A stretch of 64,000 nt of DNA from Pikeienuella piscinae (GTDB taxonomy: Bacteria; Pseudomonadota; Alphaproteobacteria; Rhodobacterales; Rhodobacteraceae). Numbering within the stretch: position 1 is the first letter of the stretch; every line of letters begins with the position of its first letter. The translations under genes were made by a program, and so were the position numbers. Location: NCBI RefSeq assembly GCF_011044155.1, contig NZ_CP049056.1, positions 992,001 through 1,056,000 of the forward strand. Reading direction: 5' to 3'. The notes beneath the pieces were generated by a model. That model saw only the letters and a program-made list of their open reading frames with translations, was not told the origin of the DNA and searched no databases. Positions 9,422 to 19,059 of this stretch are shown piece by piece.

Positions 9422-9446
9422 TTGGTTTGTCCTTTCTTTCCACACC

Positions 9447-9470
9447 CGTTAAGATTGATGCCACGTTAAG
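9447..9470 (-). promoter_or_regulatory. Paired CTTAACG repeats upstream of ctrA
   Basis: Two direct copies of CTTAACG (plus-strand CGTTAAG at 9447-9453 and 9464-9470) stand 17 bases apart, 26-49 bases upstream of the ctrA start. TTAAC is the CtrA half-site core, but the spacing is wider than the standard TTAA-N7-TTAA box. An adjacent inverted pair GGTAA / TTACC (9479-9483 and 9492-9496) may belong to the same control region. Confidence 0.5.
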
Positions 9471-9523
9471 GACAAAATGGTAAACGCGATATTACCTATA
9501 CGTGTATTTTTTCCGTACCACCC

Positions 9524-9799
9524 CTAGGGCGTGTTGCGAAAGTGTTTCAGCTTGGTGACGAGTAGCGCATGTGGGCCGTGCTTGGCGAAGGAATCGCGCC
9601 AGAGCGCAAGTTCCTCCGCGCTGAGATCGTAGCGCGCGCAAACCTCATCCTCCGTGATCGCGCCCGAATCCACCGCGGCGACGACAGCTGCCTTGCGACT
9701 CGCCACCCAGCGGGTGACGTTCGGAGGAGGCAGATCCTTTCTCATCCGCTCATGCAGTTTCCGAGCCCGCAGTTCGGCGAGGGGAACAATTTTACGCAT
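9524..9799 (-). CDS. sciP: SciP, small CtrA inhibitory protein (DUF1153)
   Basis: A 91-aa helix-turn-helix protein that starts with VPLAELRARKLHERMRKDLP, the hallmark of DUF1153/SciP. In Caulobacter SciP binds CtrA and blocks activation of its target promoters. The HTH is in the second half (AITEDEVCARYDLSAEELAL). The start at 9799 is fixed by GGGAG 7 bases upstream and by the conserved N-terminus. It is followed at 102 bases by ctrA on the same strand, an order I recall from Rhodobacter relatives, which places activator and brake at one locus. Confidence 0.92.
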   Translation of the reverse strand: MRKIVPLAELRARKLHERMRKDLPPPNVTRWVASRKAAVVAAVDSGAITEDEVCARYDLSAEELALWRDSFAKHGPHALLVTKLKHFRNTP

Positions 9800-9901
9800 C
9801 TGAAACTCCCACTTGGGCGGACAACACTGGCGCGATTCTGGCAAGCTCCGGCTAACATGCGATGAACGCGCGGGCTTGAGACCCGGCCCCGTCGCCGCTA
9901 G

Positions 9902-11053
9902 ATGACCGGGATGGATGGATCGCCCCGCTTCAACAGTCTGGGTTTCGCCAAGGCTCCCGCCGAGACACGCGTCGTCGTCGCCATGTCCGGCGGGGTCGAC
10001 AGTTCCGTCGTGGCGGCGATGCTGGCGCGCGAAGGTTATGACGTCGTCGGAGTCACGCTGCAGCTTTACGACCACGGCGCTGCGCTCGCGAAAAAGGGCG
10101 CGTGCTGCGCCGGGCGCGATATCCATGACGCCCGACGGGTCGCTGAGAAGATGGGTTTCGCGCATTACGTGCTCGACTACGAAAGCCGCTTCCGCGAGGC
10201 CGTGATCGACGAGTTCGCCGACCAGTATCTCGCTGGCTACACCCCGATCCCCTGCATCCGCTGCAATCAGAGCGTGAAGTTTCGCGATCTGCTAGCGACG
10301 GCGAAGGAACTGGACGCAGATTGTCTCGCCACCGGCCACTATGTCCGGCGCGTCGAGGGGTCGGCGGGGGCCGAGCTTCACCGCGCCGCCGACGCGGCGC
10401 GCGACCAGAGCTATTTCCTCTTCGCGACCACGCAGGAGCAGCTCGATTTCCTGCGTTTTCCGCTCGGCGGGCACGGCTCGAAAGCCGAAGTCAGGGGGAT
10501 GGCCGCGGAACTCGGACTCGCCATCGCCGACAAACCCGACAGCCAGGATATCTGCTTCGTGCCACAGGGCCGCTACGCCGACGTGATCGAAAAGCTGCGT
10601 CCCGGCGCGGCCGAGCCGGGCGAAATCGTCCATCTCGACGGCCGGACGCTGGGCGCGCATGACGGGATCATCCACTACACCATAGGCCAGCGCCGCGGCC
10701 TCGGACTCGGCGGCGGCGAGACCGGCGGAGAGCCGCTTTTCGTGGTGAAGCTGGAGCCGGAGACGCGCCGGGTGATCGTCGGCCCGCGCGGAGCGCTGGC
10801 GGTGCGCCGTGTGGCGCTGAGAGAAGTCAACTGGATCGGCCCCGGCGCGCTCAAGGACGCGCCCGAAGGCGGCTGGGAGGCGAAGGCGAAGCTCCGCTCC
10901 ACCCGCCCGGCCATCGAGGCGCGAATCCTGCCGTCCCCCGAAGGCGCCACCGTTGAATTGCTCTCGCCCGAAGAAGGCGTCGCCCCCGGTCAGGCCTGCG
11001 TCTTCTACGACGGCGAGCGCGTCCTCGGCGGCGGCTGGATCACGCGCGGCTGA
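9902..11053 (+). CDS. mnmA: tRNA-specific 2-thiouridylase MnmA
   Basis: Thiolates U34 of the wobble position in Lys, Glu and Gln tRNAs, using ATP and sulfur relayed to a catalytic cysteine. The 383-aa protein has the PP-loop SGGVDSS (29-35), the cysteine motif IPCIRCNQ near 117, ATGHYVRR, and the second active-site region DSQDICF near 215. A second in-frame ATG at 9911 is an equally possible start, since neither has a clear ribosome binding site. It converges with the glutathione peroxidase gene. Confidence 0.94.
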   Translation: MTGMDGSPRFNSLGFAKAPAETRVVVAMSGGVDSSVVAAMLAREGYDVVGVTLQLYDHGAALAKKGACCAGRDIHDARRVAEKMGFAHYVLDYESRFREAVIDEFADQYLAGYTPIPCIRCNQSVKFRDLLATAKELDADCLATGHYVRRVEGSAGAELHRAADAARDQSYFLFATTQEQLDFLRFPLGGHGSKAEVRGMAAELGLAIADKPDSQDICFVPQGRYADVIEKLRPGAAEPGEIVHLDGRTLGAHDGIIHYTIGQRRGLGLGGGETGGEPLFVVKLEPETRRVIVGPRGALAVRRVALREVNWIGPGALKDAPEGGWEAKAKLRSTRPAIEARILPSPEGATVELLSPEEGVAPGQACVFYDGERVLGGGWITRG

Positions 11054-11070
11054 TCGGTCTCGGCGATCAG
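11050..11070. terminator. Small hairpin spanning two convergent stop codons
   Basis: CTGATCG / CGATCAG, 7-bp stem and 7-base loop, includes the stop codons of both mnmA and the peroxidase gene. It could serve both directions. Confidence 0.4.
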
Positions 11071-11606
11071 TTTCCGGGGAGAAGCCTTTCCACCGCGCCG
11101 GTGATCTCGGCGGACATCGGCTTAGTCGACGATCGCCATCCGGCCACGAAATCTCCGTTTGCGTCCAGAAGCACCTTGTTGAAATTCCACTGCGGCTCGA
11201 AGTCGTGCGCTGAAAGCAGCCACGCGTAGAAGGGATGCGCTTCCGATCCGGTCACCTTCGTAACCTCTGTCATCGGAATGGTCAGACCATAATTCACTGC
11301 GCAGAAATCCTTCACCGCGGCGTTAGAGGCCAGCTCCTGATTGAAAGCGTCGGAGGGCACGGCGACGATGGTGAAGCCCTGCTCGCGGTAGGCGTCGTAG
11401 AGCTCCTGCAATCCGGCGTATTGATAAGTGTAGCCGCAGCGCGAGGCGGTGTTGACAACCAGCACCGGCCCGCCGCGATAGGTGGCGAGGTCGATCTCTC
11501 CACCTTCGATGGCGCGAAAGGTGAAATCGGGCGCGGCGACGGCGGCGAGCGCCGTCAGGATGAGCGCGCACGCGCCGATCACCGCCGAAATCATGTTGCT
11601 CCGCAT
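11067..11606 (-). CDS. Exported glutathione peroxidase (cysteine type)
   Basis: Thiol peroxidase of the GPx family, 179 aa. A signal peptide (about 1-25, ending AAVAA) places it in the periplasm, which is unusual for the family. The peroxidatic residue is Cys57 in TASRCGYT (Cys instead of selenocysteine), and WNFNKVLLD holds the catalytic Trp/Asn. AGGAGG stands seven bases before the ATG at 11606 and settles the start; a longer frame to 11669 is not needed. Because glutathione is scarce in the periplasm, thioredoxin-like donors are a reasonable alternative. Monocistronic. Confidence 0.88.
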   Translation of the reverse strand: MRSNMISAVIGACALILTALAAVAAPDFTFRAIEGGEIDLATYRGGPVLVVNTASRCGYTYQYAGLQELYDAYREQGFTIVAVPSDAFNQELASNAAVKDFCAVNYGLTIPMTEVTKVTGSEAHPFYAWLLSAHDFEPQWNFNKVLLDANGDFVAGWRSSTKPMSAEITGAVERLLPGN

Positions 11607-11768
11607 CCCCAAACCTCCTGTCGTCGCTGTCACCATCAGGATTCGCCGCGCGGGGCGCAATGGTTTCAATCCGGGGTTTCATGCGAAGCGCGCGAAAACC
11701 TGCCGCGCGCAGTGGACAGCCGCCCCGCTCCGCGCCATCGTCCCGCCGATACCAGAAGGAGCCTTCGC

Positions 11769-13151
11769 ATGCCTGATCTCGACGCAATACTGGCCCAGCT
11801 CGATTCCGACAGGGACGCCGCCATCGAGCGGCTCTTCGCGCTTCTCCGAATGGAGAGCGTGTCGACGGACCCGGCCTACAAGGACGAATGCCGCAAGGCC
11901 GCCGAGTGGCTCGTGGAGGATCTGAAGAGCATCGGCTTCGAAGCAAGCATCCGCGATACGCCCGGCCACCCCATGGTGGTGGCGCATTCGGGCGGCGACG
12001 GCCCGCGCCTCCTTTTCTACGGCCACTACGACGTGCAGCCGGTCGATCCGCTGAATCTCTGGTCAGCGCCCCCCTTCGAGCCGGTGATCGCCGAGGGCGC
12101 GCAAGGGCCCGAGATCCGCGCGCGTGGCGCGACTGACGACAAGGGCCAGCTGATGACCTTTGTCGAATCCTGTCGCGCCTGGAAGGCGGTGACCGGCGCG
12201 CCGCCGCCCAATCTCACGCTGCTTTTCGAAGGTGAGGAGGAATCCGGCTCACCCTCGCTCGTTCCTTTCCTCGAGGCCAACAAAGAAGAACTGAAAGCCG
12301 ATCTCGCGCTCGTCTGCGACACCGGCATGTGGAACGCCGAGACCCCGGCGATCTCAACCATGCTGCGCGGCATGGTCAGTGACACGATCACCGTGAAAGC
12401 CGCGGACCGCGATCTCCATTCAGGCATGTTCGGCGGCCCGGCGGCGAACCCGATTCGGGTGCTCGCGAAAATCCTCGCCTCGCTCCACGACGAAGAGGGC
12501 CGCGTCACCCTGCCCGGCTTTTACGATGGCGTCGCCGACACGCCGCCCGAAATTCTGGCCCAGTGGAAGAAACTGGGCTTCAGCCATGAGGACTTCCTCG
12601 GCGCGGTAGGCCTTTCCACCCCCGCTGGCGAGAGCGACTACTCCACGCTGGAGCAGATCTGGGCCCGCCCGACGCTGGAGTTCAACGGCGTTTCCGGCGG
12701 CTATACCGGCGCGGGATTCAAGACCGTCCTGCCGGCCGAAGCCTTCGTGAAAATCTCCTGCCGGCTTGTCGGCGATCAGGATCCGGCCAAGATCCGCAAG
12801 GCGCTCCACCAGCGCTTCAAGAACATGCTGCCGCCCGATTGCACCGTCGAATTCGAGTCGAGGAATGGCGGCTCGCCGGGAATCGTCATGCCGGTGGACG
12901 ATCCGCGCTTCGAAGCGGCGCGCCGCGCGCTTTCCGATGAATGGCCGAACGAAGCCGCCTTCGCCGGCTGCGGCGGATCGATCCCGATCGTCGGACTGTT
13001 TCAGTCCATCCTCGGCATGAATTCGCTTCTCATCGGCTTCGGCCTCGACGATGACCGCATCCACTCGCCGAACGAAAAGTACTCGCTCACCAGCTTTCAG
13101 AAAGGCGCGCGCAGCTGGGCGCGGGTTCTGGCGGCGTTGAGCAAGGACTGA
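11769..13151 (+). CDS. M20-family metallopeptidase (dipeptidase)
   Basis: Zinc peptidase of 460 aa, probably a cytosolic dipeptidase or acyl-amino-acid hydrolase. The metal-site signature GHYDVQPV has His86 and Asp88, and FEGEEESGSPSL near 155 gives the general-base Glu. RDLHSGMFGG marks the dimerisation (lid) domain, and IHSPNEKY near the C-terminus holds the last metal ligand His. AAGGAG eight bases upstream fixes the ATG at 11769. The upstream in-frame extension is antisense to the peroxidase gene and is not coding. Substrate is unknown. Confidence 0.9.
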   Translation: MPDLDAILAQLDSDRDAAIERLFALLRMESVSTDPAYKDECRKAAEWLVEDLKSIGFEASIRDTPGHPMVVAHSGGDGPRLLFYGHYDVQPVDPLNLWSAPPFEPVIAEGAQGPEIRARGATDDKGQLMTFVESCRAWKAVTGAPPPNLTLLFEGEEESGSPSLVPFLEANKEELKADLALVCDTGMWNAETPAISTMLRGMVSDTITVKAADRDLHSGMFGGPAANPIRVLAKILASLHDEEGRVTLPGFYDGVADTPPEILAQWKKLGFSHEDFLGAVGLSTPAGESDYSTLEQIWARPTLEFNGVSGGYTGAGFKTVLPAEAFVKISCRLVGDQDPAKIRKALHQRFKNMLPPDCTVEFESRNGGSPGIVMPVDDPRFEAARRALSDEWPNEAAFAGCGGSIPIVGLFQSILGMNSLLIGFGLDDDRIHSPNEKYSLTSFQKGARSWARVLAALSKD

Positions 13152-13158
13152 CTGGCGC

Positions 13159-13428
13159 TCAATCGCGCTCGACGTCGATGACAGTCAGGTCCTCGACGTC
13201 GAGCCGGAGATCCCATTCCACGCCGTCGGCGTCACGCGCGTCGTCCACCTCCCAATAGGGGCCGTCCGCATCGTCGTCCTCCAATTCGATCTCGTCCCAG
13301 GATTTGTAGCCAAGCGCTTCAAGCGCGACGGAGATGCGCGCAGTCTCCTCCGGCGTCGGTGCCCGGTCGGCGACGGCTGTGCCTGCGCAAGCCATTGCTA
13401 GGACGAAAGCAGAGAGTGTGGCGCGCAT
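13159..13428 (-). CDS. Small secreted PepSY-like protein
   Basis: An 89-aa exported protein: signal peptide about 1-20 (AFVLAMACAGTAVA), then one compact acidic domain with GYKSWDEIELEDDD and a C-terminal DLTVIDVERD, the layout of PepSY-like domains that inhibit or bind partners in the periplasm. AGGAG 8 bases before the ATG at 13428 supports the start. It is convergent with the M20 peptidase and divergent from the desaturase. The assignment to PepSY is by pattern; no function is known. Confidence 0.7.
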   Translation of the reverse strand: MRATLSAFVLAMACAGTAVADRAPTPEETARISVALEALGYKSWDEIELEDDDADGPYWEVDDARDADGVEWDLRLDVEDLTVIDVERD

Positions 13429-13540
13429 CGTATATGCTCCTGAAAAGAGACCTCGGTCGCGCCAGTATCTAATAGCGCCGCCCTCCACACGCAAACCGTG
13501 CGGCGTTGACGCGCGGGCGTCCGCACGCGAATGCTGACGC

Positions 13541-14467
13541 ATGACCGACCAGACCGAAACAGTTGATCACCGCACCGTGCTCGCGGCGCTGCCGCCGGCG
13601 GCGCGCGCGGATTTCACCGAGCGCCGCGACGAGCCGGGGCTCCTCCGCCTTGGCCTTCACCTTGGCGCGATCCTGATCCTTGGCGCGGTCATCGCCGCGA
13701 AGCCGCCCTGGTGGGGCGTCCTCTTGCCGATCCAGGGCGTCCTCATCGTCTTTCTTTTCTGCCTTCTTCACGAGGCGATTCACGGCACGGCCTTCCGCAC
13801 GTCCTGGGTCAATACCGCGGCCGCGCGGATCGCGGCGTTCGCCCTCATGCTGCCGCCGGACTGGTTCCGCTATTTCCACCTCGCGCATCATCGTCACACC
13901 CAAGACCCGGCGCACGACCCGGAACTGGCGGCGCCTTGGCCGACGACATGGCGCGCCTATCTCTGGCGGGTTTCCGGCCTGCCAGTCTGGGCCGATCACG
14001 TGAAAACGCTCGTCCGCAACGCGCGCGGGCGCTGCGACGACGATTACGTCCCGCCCGCCGGACGCACGCGGGTGCGGCGCGAGGCGCGACTAATGCTGGC
14101 CGGCTACGCGGCCGTCGCGTCGCTGGCCTTCGGCTTCGGGGCGCAGGAGCTGATCTGGGTCTGGATTGTTCCCGCCTTGCTCGGCCAGCCGTTTCTGCGG
14201 CTCTATCTGATGGCGGAGCATGGCCGCTGCCCACTGGTCGCCAACATGCTGGAGAACACGCGCACCACCTTCACGACCTCGCTCGTGCGGCTCCTCGCAT
14301 GGAACATGCCCTATCATGCGGAGCATCACAGCCTTCCGGCCGCGCCGTTTCACCGCCTGCCGGATCTGCACGCGCGCATGGCCGCGCACCTGCGCGAAAC
14401 CGAGCGCGGATACGCGCGCTTTCACTTAAAGACGGCGGCCCGTCTCAGCCACTCCCGCGGAGCCTGA
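13541..14467 (+). CDS. Membrane fatty-acid desaturase
   Basis: Di-iron integral membrane desaturase or hydroxylase of 308 aa. Three histidine boxes are visible: HEAIHG (near 83), HLAHHRHTQDP (near 110) and HAEHHS (near 262). Hydrophobic spans lie at about 38-75, 90-105 and 190-225. The substrate could be an acyl chain or a carotenoid-like lipid. The ATG at 13541 has no strong ribosome binding site. The gene ends 22 bases inside the convergent small gene and directly before a 24-bp hairpin. Confidence 0.85.
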   Translation: MTDQTETVDHRTVLAALPPAARADFTERRDEPGLLRLGLHLGAILILGAVIAAKPPWWGVLLPIQGVLIVFLFCLLHEAIHGTAFRTSWVNTAAARIAAFALMLPPDWFRYFHLAHHRHTQDPAHDPELAAPWPTTWRAYLWRVSGLPVWADHVKTLVRNARGRCDDDYVPPAGRTRVRREARLMLAGYAAVASLAFGFGAQELIWVWIVPALLGQPFLRLYLMAEHGRCPLVANMLENTRTTFTTSLVRLLAWNMPYHAEHHSLPAAPFHRLPDLHARMAAHLRETERGYARFHLKTAARLSHSRGA

Positions 14468-14750
14468 GGGCGCCCTGACCCCTCCGCCGCGCCCGCTTCC
14501 GCCGGCGCGGCGGAGGGGTCAGGGCGCCTTCGCGCAATACCGCCGTCATCGGATGATCCGGGGCCTTGTCATGGTAATGGGCGAGCAGCGCGGCGGCGTC
14601 CGCGACGATGTCGCGGTCCGCCATCGCGCCGATCGCCCAATCGAAGAAGATTGTCCGGCAATCCGCAGCGCCGATCCCCTCGATCCGGTAGGCCTCAAGG
14701 ATCAGCGCGTGCGGATCGAGATCGCCGGTCGGGCCCTCGTTCTTGCGCAT
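14445..14750 (-). CDS. Small conserved-looking protein, basic C-terminus
   Basis: A 101-aa cytosolic protein of unknown function. The N-terminal part (GPTGDLDPHALILEAYRIEG, then DCRTIFFDWAIG) reads like a well-folded helical domain; the last 25 residues are proline- and arginine-rich. That tail is encoded by the 24-bp inverted repeat at 14469-14528, so its sequence may be dictated by the hairpin rather than by function. GGAGG stands just before the ATG at 14750. The gene follows the fba gene by 21 bases on the same strand and is probably co-transcribed. Confidence 0.72.
   Translation of the reverse strand: MRKNEGPTGDLDPHALILEAYRIEGIGAADCRTIFFDWAIGAMADRDIVADAAALLAHYHDKAPDHPMTAVLREGALTPPPRRRKRARRRGQGALRLRGSG
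14469..14528. repeat. Perfect 24-bp inverted repeat between convergent genes
   Basis: Arms 14469-14492 and 14505-14528 are exact reverse complements with a 12-base loop. The repeat begins two bases after the desaturase stop and lies wholly within the C-terminal coding part of the opposing small gene. It probably works as a bidirectional terminator; no T-run follows. Confidence 0.85.
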
Positions 14751-14771
14751 CCACCTCCCTTTCGGGTGCCC

Positions 14772-15701
14772 TCAGTCACGGCCCTTGTAGATGTCGATGA
14801 TGCGGCCGAGCATCTTCAGCGCTTCCTCACGCGGACGCTGGAAGGTGTTGCGCCCGATGATCGAGCCGTTGCCGCCGCCATCGCGGATCGCGCGGGCGTC
14901 GTCATAGACCGAGTTCTCGCCCTTCTTGGCGCCGCCCGAAAACACCACAAGCCGCCGCCCGTTGAACGCCGCCTGCATGCAATGCGCGACGCGTGCGGCC
15001 TGCGTGGAGATGTCGATCTTCTCGTCCTCGTAGACCTTTTTCGCCTCTTTCAATTCCAGATGGTCGGTGGAGAGCTTGATCTTGATGACATGCGCACCCA
15101 GAAGCGCGGCAATTTGAGCCGCATAGGCGGCGATGTCGATCGCCGTCTCGCCGTCCTTGGTCAGCGCCTCGCCGCGCGGATAGGACCAAATGACGGTGGC
15201 GACGCCCTTCGCCGCCGCCTCCTCGCGCATGGCGGAGATTTCCTCGAACATGTCCAGCGCCATGTCGGAGCCGGGATAGATCGTGAAGCCGATCGCCGCG
15301 CAGCCGAGGCGGAGCGCGTCATCGACCGAGGCGGTGACCGCCTGATTCTTACCGGCGGAGCTGGACATCAGCGAGTTGGCGCTGTTCGCCTTCAGGATCG
15401 TCGGAATCTGCCCTGAAAACGTGTCCGCACCCGCCTCCAACATGCCAAGCGGCGCCGCAAAAGCATTGAGGCCCGCGTCGATCGCCAGCTGATAATGATA
15501 GTGCGGGTCATAGGCGGCCGGGTTTGGCGCAAAGCTGCGGGCCGGGCCATGTTCGAACCCCTGGTCGACCGGCAGGATCACCATCTTGCCGGTTCCGCCC
15601 AGTTTGCCGGTCATCAACATCTGGCGGAGCTTGCCTTTGACACCGGGCGTCTCGCCCTCGTAACCGGCGAGGATCTTCTGAACGGCGCGCGTTGCTCTCA
15701 T
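14772..15701 (-). CDS. fba: Class I fructose-bisphosphate aldolase
   Basis: Reversibly splits fructose-1,6-bisphosphate into dihydroxyacetone phosphate and glyceraldehyde-3-phosphate by a Schiff-base lysine. The 309-aa protein belongs to the archaeal/DhnA-like class I group: ILPVDQGFEHGP near 45, HVIKIKLSTDH near 195 with the candidate Schiff-base Lys, and VVFSGGAKKGE near 245. The ATG at 15701 follows GGAG at 9 bases. It is in the same direction as gap, pgk and the SDR gene, giving a glycolysis/gluconeogenesis block. Confidence 0.92.
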   Translation of the reverse strand: MRATRAVQKILAGYEGETPGVKGKLRQMLMTGKLGGTGKMVILPVDQGFEHGPARSFAPNPAAYDPHYHYQLAIDAGLNAFAAPLGMLEAGADTFSGQIPTILKANSANSLMSSSAGKNQAVTASVDDALRLGCAAIGFTIYPGSDMALDMFEEISAMREEAAAKGVATVIWSYPRGEALTKDGETAIDIAAYAAQIAALLGAHVIKIKLSTDHLELKEAKKVYEDEKIDISTQAARVAHCMQAAFNGRRLVVFSGGAKKGENSVYDDARAIRDGGGNGSIIGRNTFQRPREEALKMLGRIIDIYKGRD

Positions 15702-15802
15702 CGGGATTTCTCCATCTCGAATTCTGTCATGTTGCTGAGTGCGGTAGCCCGGCTTGTCAACGGGGGTCAAGCGGAACATGACCGGTTTCACGCCGACGGC
15801 GC

Positions 15803-16597
15803 TCAGCCTTTCGCCATCAACCGCCCGGCGATGAAGGTGGAAAGCGCGGCGGGCGACAGTTTCGCGCCCCAGACAGATGCGTTGTTCATGACGCCGGGAA
15901 CGGCCACCGCCTTTCCGCGCAGCGCCGCCCGATAGCCGACGCGCGCCACGGCCTGCGGGTCCTGCGGCCGCATGAGCGAGAGGATGGGCGCGCCCCGCAT
16001 ATCGGCGGCGTCGAAAAATCCAGTCTCGGTCGGGCCGGGGCAGAGCGCGCTTACCGTGACGCCGGACCCCTTGAGTTCTGCGCCCAGCGCACGGCTGAGG
16101 CTGACGACATAGGCCTTGGTGGCGTGATAGACCGCCATTCCCGGCCCGGGCATGAACGCTGCGGTCGAGGCGACATTCAGGATGCGGCCCGCGCCCGCCG
16201 CCTTCATCACCATCACGGCCAGCTTCGTCAGCCGCGTCAGCGCCATGACGTTGACCTCGATCGAAGCCGCCTCGCGCGCCCAGCCGTCATCCCCGGCGCG
16301 CCCGCCGGCGAACCGCCCGTTCCGCCCGAGGCCGGCGTTGTTTATCAGGAAGTCGATGCGCCGTCCCGCGACAGCCTTCGACCAGAGCGCGTCGGCGCCG
16401 CCTGCTTCGGAAAGATCGGCGGCGATCGCTTCGACGCTGACGCCGTGCGCGGCGCGAAGTTCCTCCGCCAGCGCCTCGAGCTTGGCGCCGCTTCGGGCGG
16501 AGAGGATGACATTGCGTCCGTCCGCGGCCGAGAGCCGCGCGAGTTCAACGCCGATCCCGCCGGATGCCCCGGTGACCAGGGTCCAGGCGTCCCCCAT
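15803..16597 (-). CDS. Short-chain dehydrogenase/reductase
   Basis: Rossmann-fold oxidoreductase of 264 aa. It has the cofactor motif TGASGGIG (about 9-16), the NNAG motif (INNAGLGRNG near 93), and the catalytic YHATK (Tyr and Lys near 162-166) with the upstream Ser in NVAST. The arginine-containing turn after the second strand (SARSGAK) suggests NADP use. Substrate is not deducible. It is inserted between pgk and fba in the same direction with short gaps of 67 and 101 bases, so it is probably co-expressed with them. Confidence 0.85.
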   Translation of the reverse strand: MGDAWTLVTGASGGIGVELARLSAADGRNVILSARSGAKLEALAEELRAAHGVSVEAIAADLSEAGGADALWSKAVAGRRIDFLINNAGLGRNGRFAGGRAGDDGWAREAASIEVNVMALTRLTKLAVMVMKAAGAGRILNVASTAAFMPGPGMAVYHATKAYVVSLSRALGAELKGSGVTVSALCPGPTETGFFDAADMRGAPILSLMRPQDPQAVARVGYRAALRGKAVAVPGVMNNASVWGAKLSPAALSTFIAGRLMAKG

Positions 16598-16664
16598 CGC
16601 GTGTCCCCTCAATGGTTCGCCACCCGAGCTTAGAGGTGAAAGTGCGGCTGCGCCAATTTGCGGA

Positions 16665-17858
16665 TCAATCGACCGCCAGCGCCGCGACGCCGGGCAGCGT
16701 CTTGCCCTCCAGCCATTCGAGAAAAGCGCCGCCCGCGGTCGAGACATAGGAGAATCGCGCGCCGGCGCCGGATGCGTTCAGCGCCGCGACGGTGTCGCCG
16801 CCGCCAGCGACCGTCAGAAGACGCCCGGTCTCGGTCAGTTCCGCCGCCTTCAGCGCGGCGGCGTCGGTCGCAGCGTTGAACGGGGGAATCTCGAATGCGC
16901 CCAGCGGGCCGTTCCAGACCAGCGTACGCGCGCTTTCGAAACGGCGCGCGATGTCCTTCACGGTCTCCGGGCCGGCGTCGAGAATCATCGCATCGTTCGG
17001 ACATGCGTCCACCGCCACCACCTCATGCGCCGCCCCGGCGGCGAATTCGCGGGCGACCACCAGGTCGACAGGAAGGACGATCTCGCAGCCTGCCGCCGCC
17101 GCGCTCTCGACAATCGCGCGCGCCGTCGGCGCGAGATCATGCTCGCAAAGCGATTTTCCAACCTGCGCGCCTCGCGCCGCCAGAAACGTGTTGGCCATGC
17201 CGCCGCCGATCACGATCTGATCAACCTTCGAGGTGAGATTGCCGAGAAGTTCGAGCTTGGTGGAGACCTTGGCCCCACCGACCACTGCGATCACCGGCCG
17301 CTCCGGCTTCGAAAGCGCGGCGGTGAGCGCCGAAAGCTCCGCCGCCATCAGCCGACCAGCCGCAGACGGCATAAGCCGTGCGATCCCTTCCGTGGAGGCG
17401 TGGGCGCGATGCGCGGCCGAGAAGGCGTCGTTGAGAAATACATCGCCAAGCGCGGCGAGTTCCGCGGCGAAGCCCGTATCGTTCGCCTCCTCGCCGGGGT
17501 GAAAGCGCGTGTTCTCCAGCAGGAGCGCGCCGCCGGGGGCGAGCACGGCGATCGCGGCTTCAGCCTCGGGGCCGGTGGTCACGGGCGCGAACTTCACCGG
17601 AACATCGATCGCCTCGGCCAGCGCAGGCGCGATCGGGGCCAGCGACATCGAAGGCTCCACCCTGCCCTTCGGCCGGCCGAAATGCGCCAACAGCACCGGC
17701 TTGCCGCCCTTCGCCAGCACGTCGCGCACCGTCGGACCGACGGCGCTAAGCCGCGTCGTGTCCGTCACCACGCCGTCCTTCATCGGCGCATTGACATCCA
17801 CTCTCACCAGCACCCGCTTTCCCGAGAGATCCAGATCGTCGATCGTCTTGAAATTCAA
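16665..17858 (-). CDS. pgk: Phosphoglycerate kinase, TTG start
   Basis: Transfers phosphate between 1,3-bisphosphoglycerate and ADP. The 397-aa length is standard. Motifs: [11 protein letters not shown] near 15-25, FGRPKG near 62, the glycine-rich [10 protein letters not shown] near 195, and [11 protein letters not shown] near 350 at the nucleotide site. No ATG fits the family N-terminus: I place the start at TTG 17858, which has GGAGG five bases upstream and yields the conserved [13 protein letters not shown]. An ATG at 17903 is in frame but would add 15 unconserved residues. The gene lies 98 bases downstream of gap. Confidence 0.92.
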   Translation of the reverse strand: MNFKTIDDLDLSGKRVLVRVDVNAPMKDGVVTDTTRLSAVGPTVRDVLAKGGKPVLLAHFGRPKGRVEPSMSLAPIAPALAEAIDVPVKFAPVTTGPEAEAAIAVLAPGGALLLENTRFHPGEEANDTGFAAELAALGDVFLNDAFSAAHRAHASTEGIARLMPSAAGRLMAAELSALTAALSKPERPVIAVVGGAKVSTKLELLGNLTSKVDQIVIGGGMANTFLAARGAQVGKSLCEHDLAPTARAIVESAAAAGCEIVLPVDLVVAREFAAGAAHEVVAVDACPNDAMILDAGPETVKDIARRFESARTLVWNGPLGAFEIPPFNAATDAAALKAAELTETGRLLTVAGGGDTVAALNASGAGARFSYVSTAGGAFLEWLEGKTLPGVAALAVD

Positions 17859-17956
17859 TGCCGCCTCCCCACCTGAATCCGCGCCGCGCTCAAGCGCGCT
17901 CATGCGCCGCCACGCGCGAACGCGCCGCCGCCCGGAGGCCGCGGCGCGTCCTGGTT

Positions 17957-18958
<1,002 letters not shown>

Positions 18959-19059
18959 GGCGTCCTCCTTCTGACCCGTGGCGCGCGCCGCTTATGCCAA
19001 GAGCCGAAAGGGAGCGCCAGCCCCCGCGCGCGCCTCTCGGCCGGCGGACGCAATTCCCC

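Noticed and set aside
9447-9470. A standard CtrA box upstream of ctrA
   Set aside because: The TTAA cores are 13 bases apart (17 start to start) rather than 7, so I list the site only as paired half-sites.
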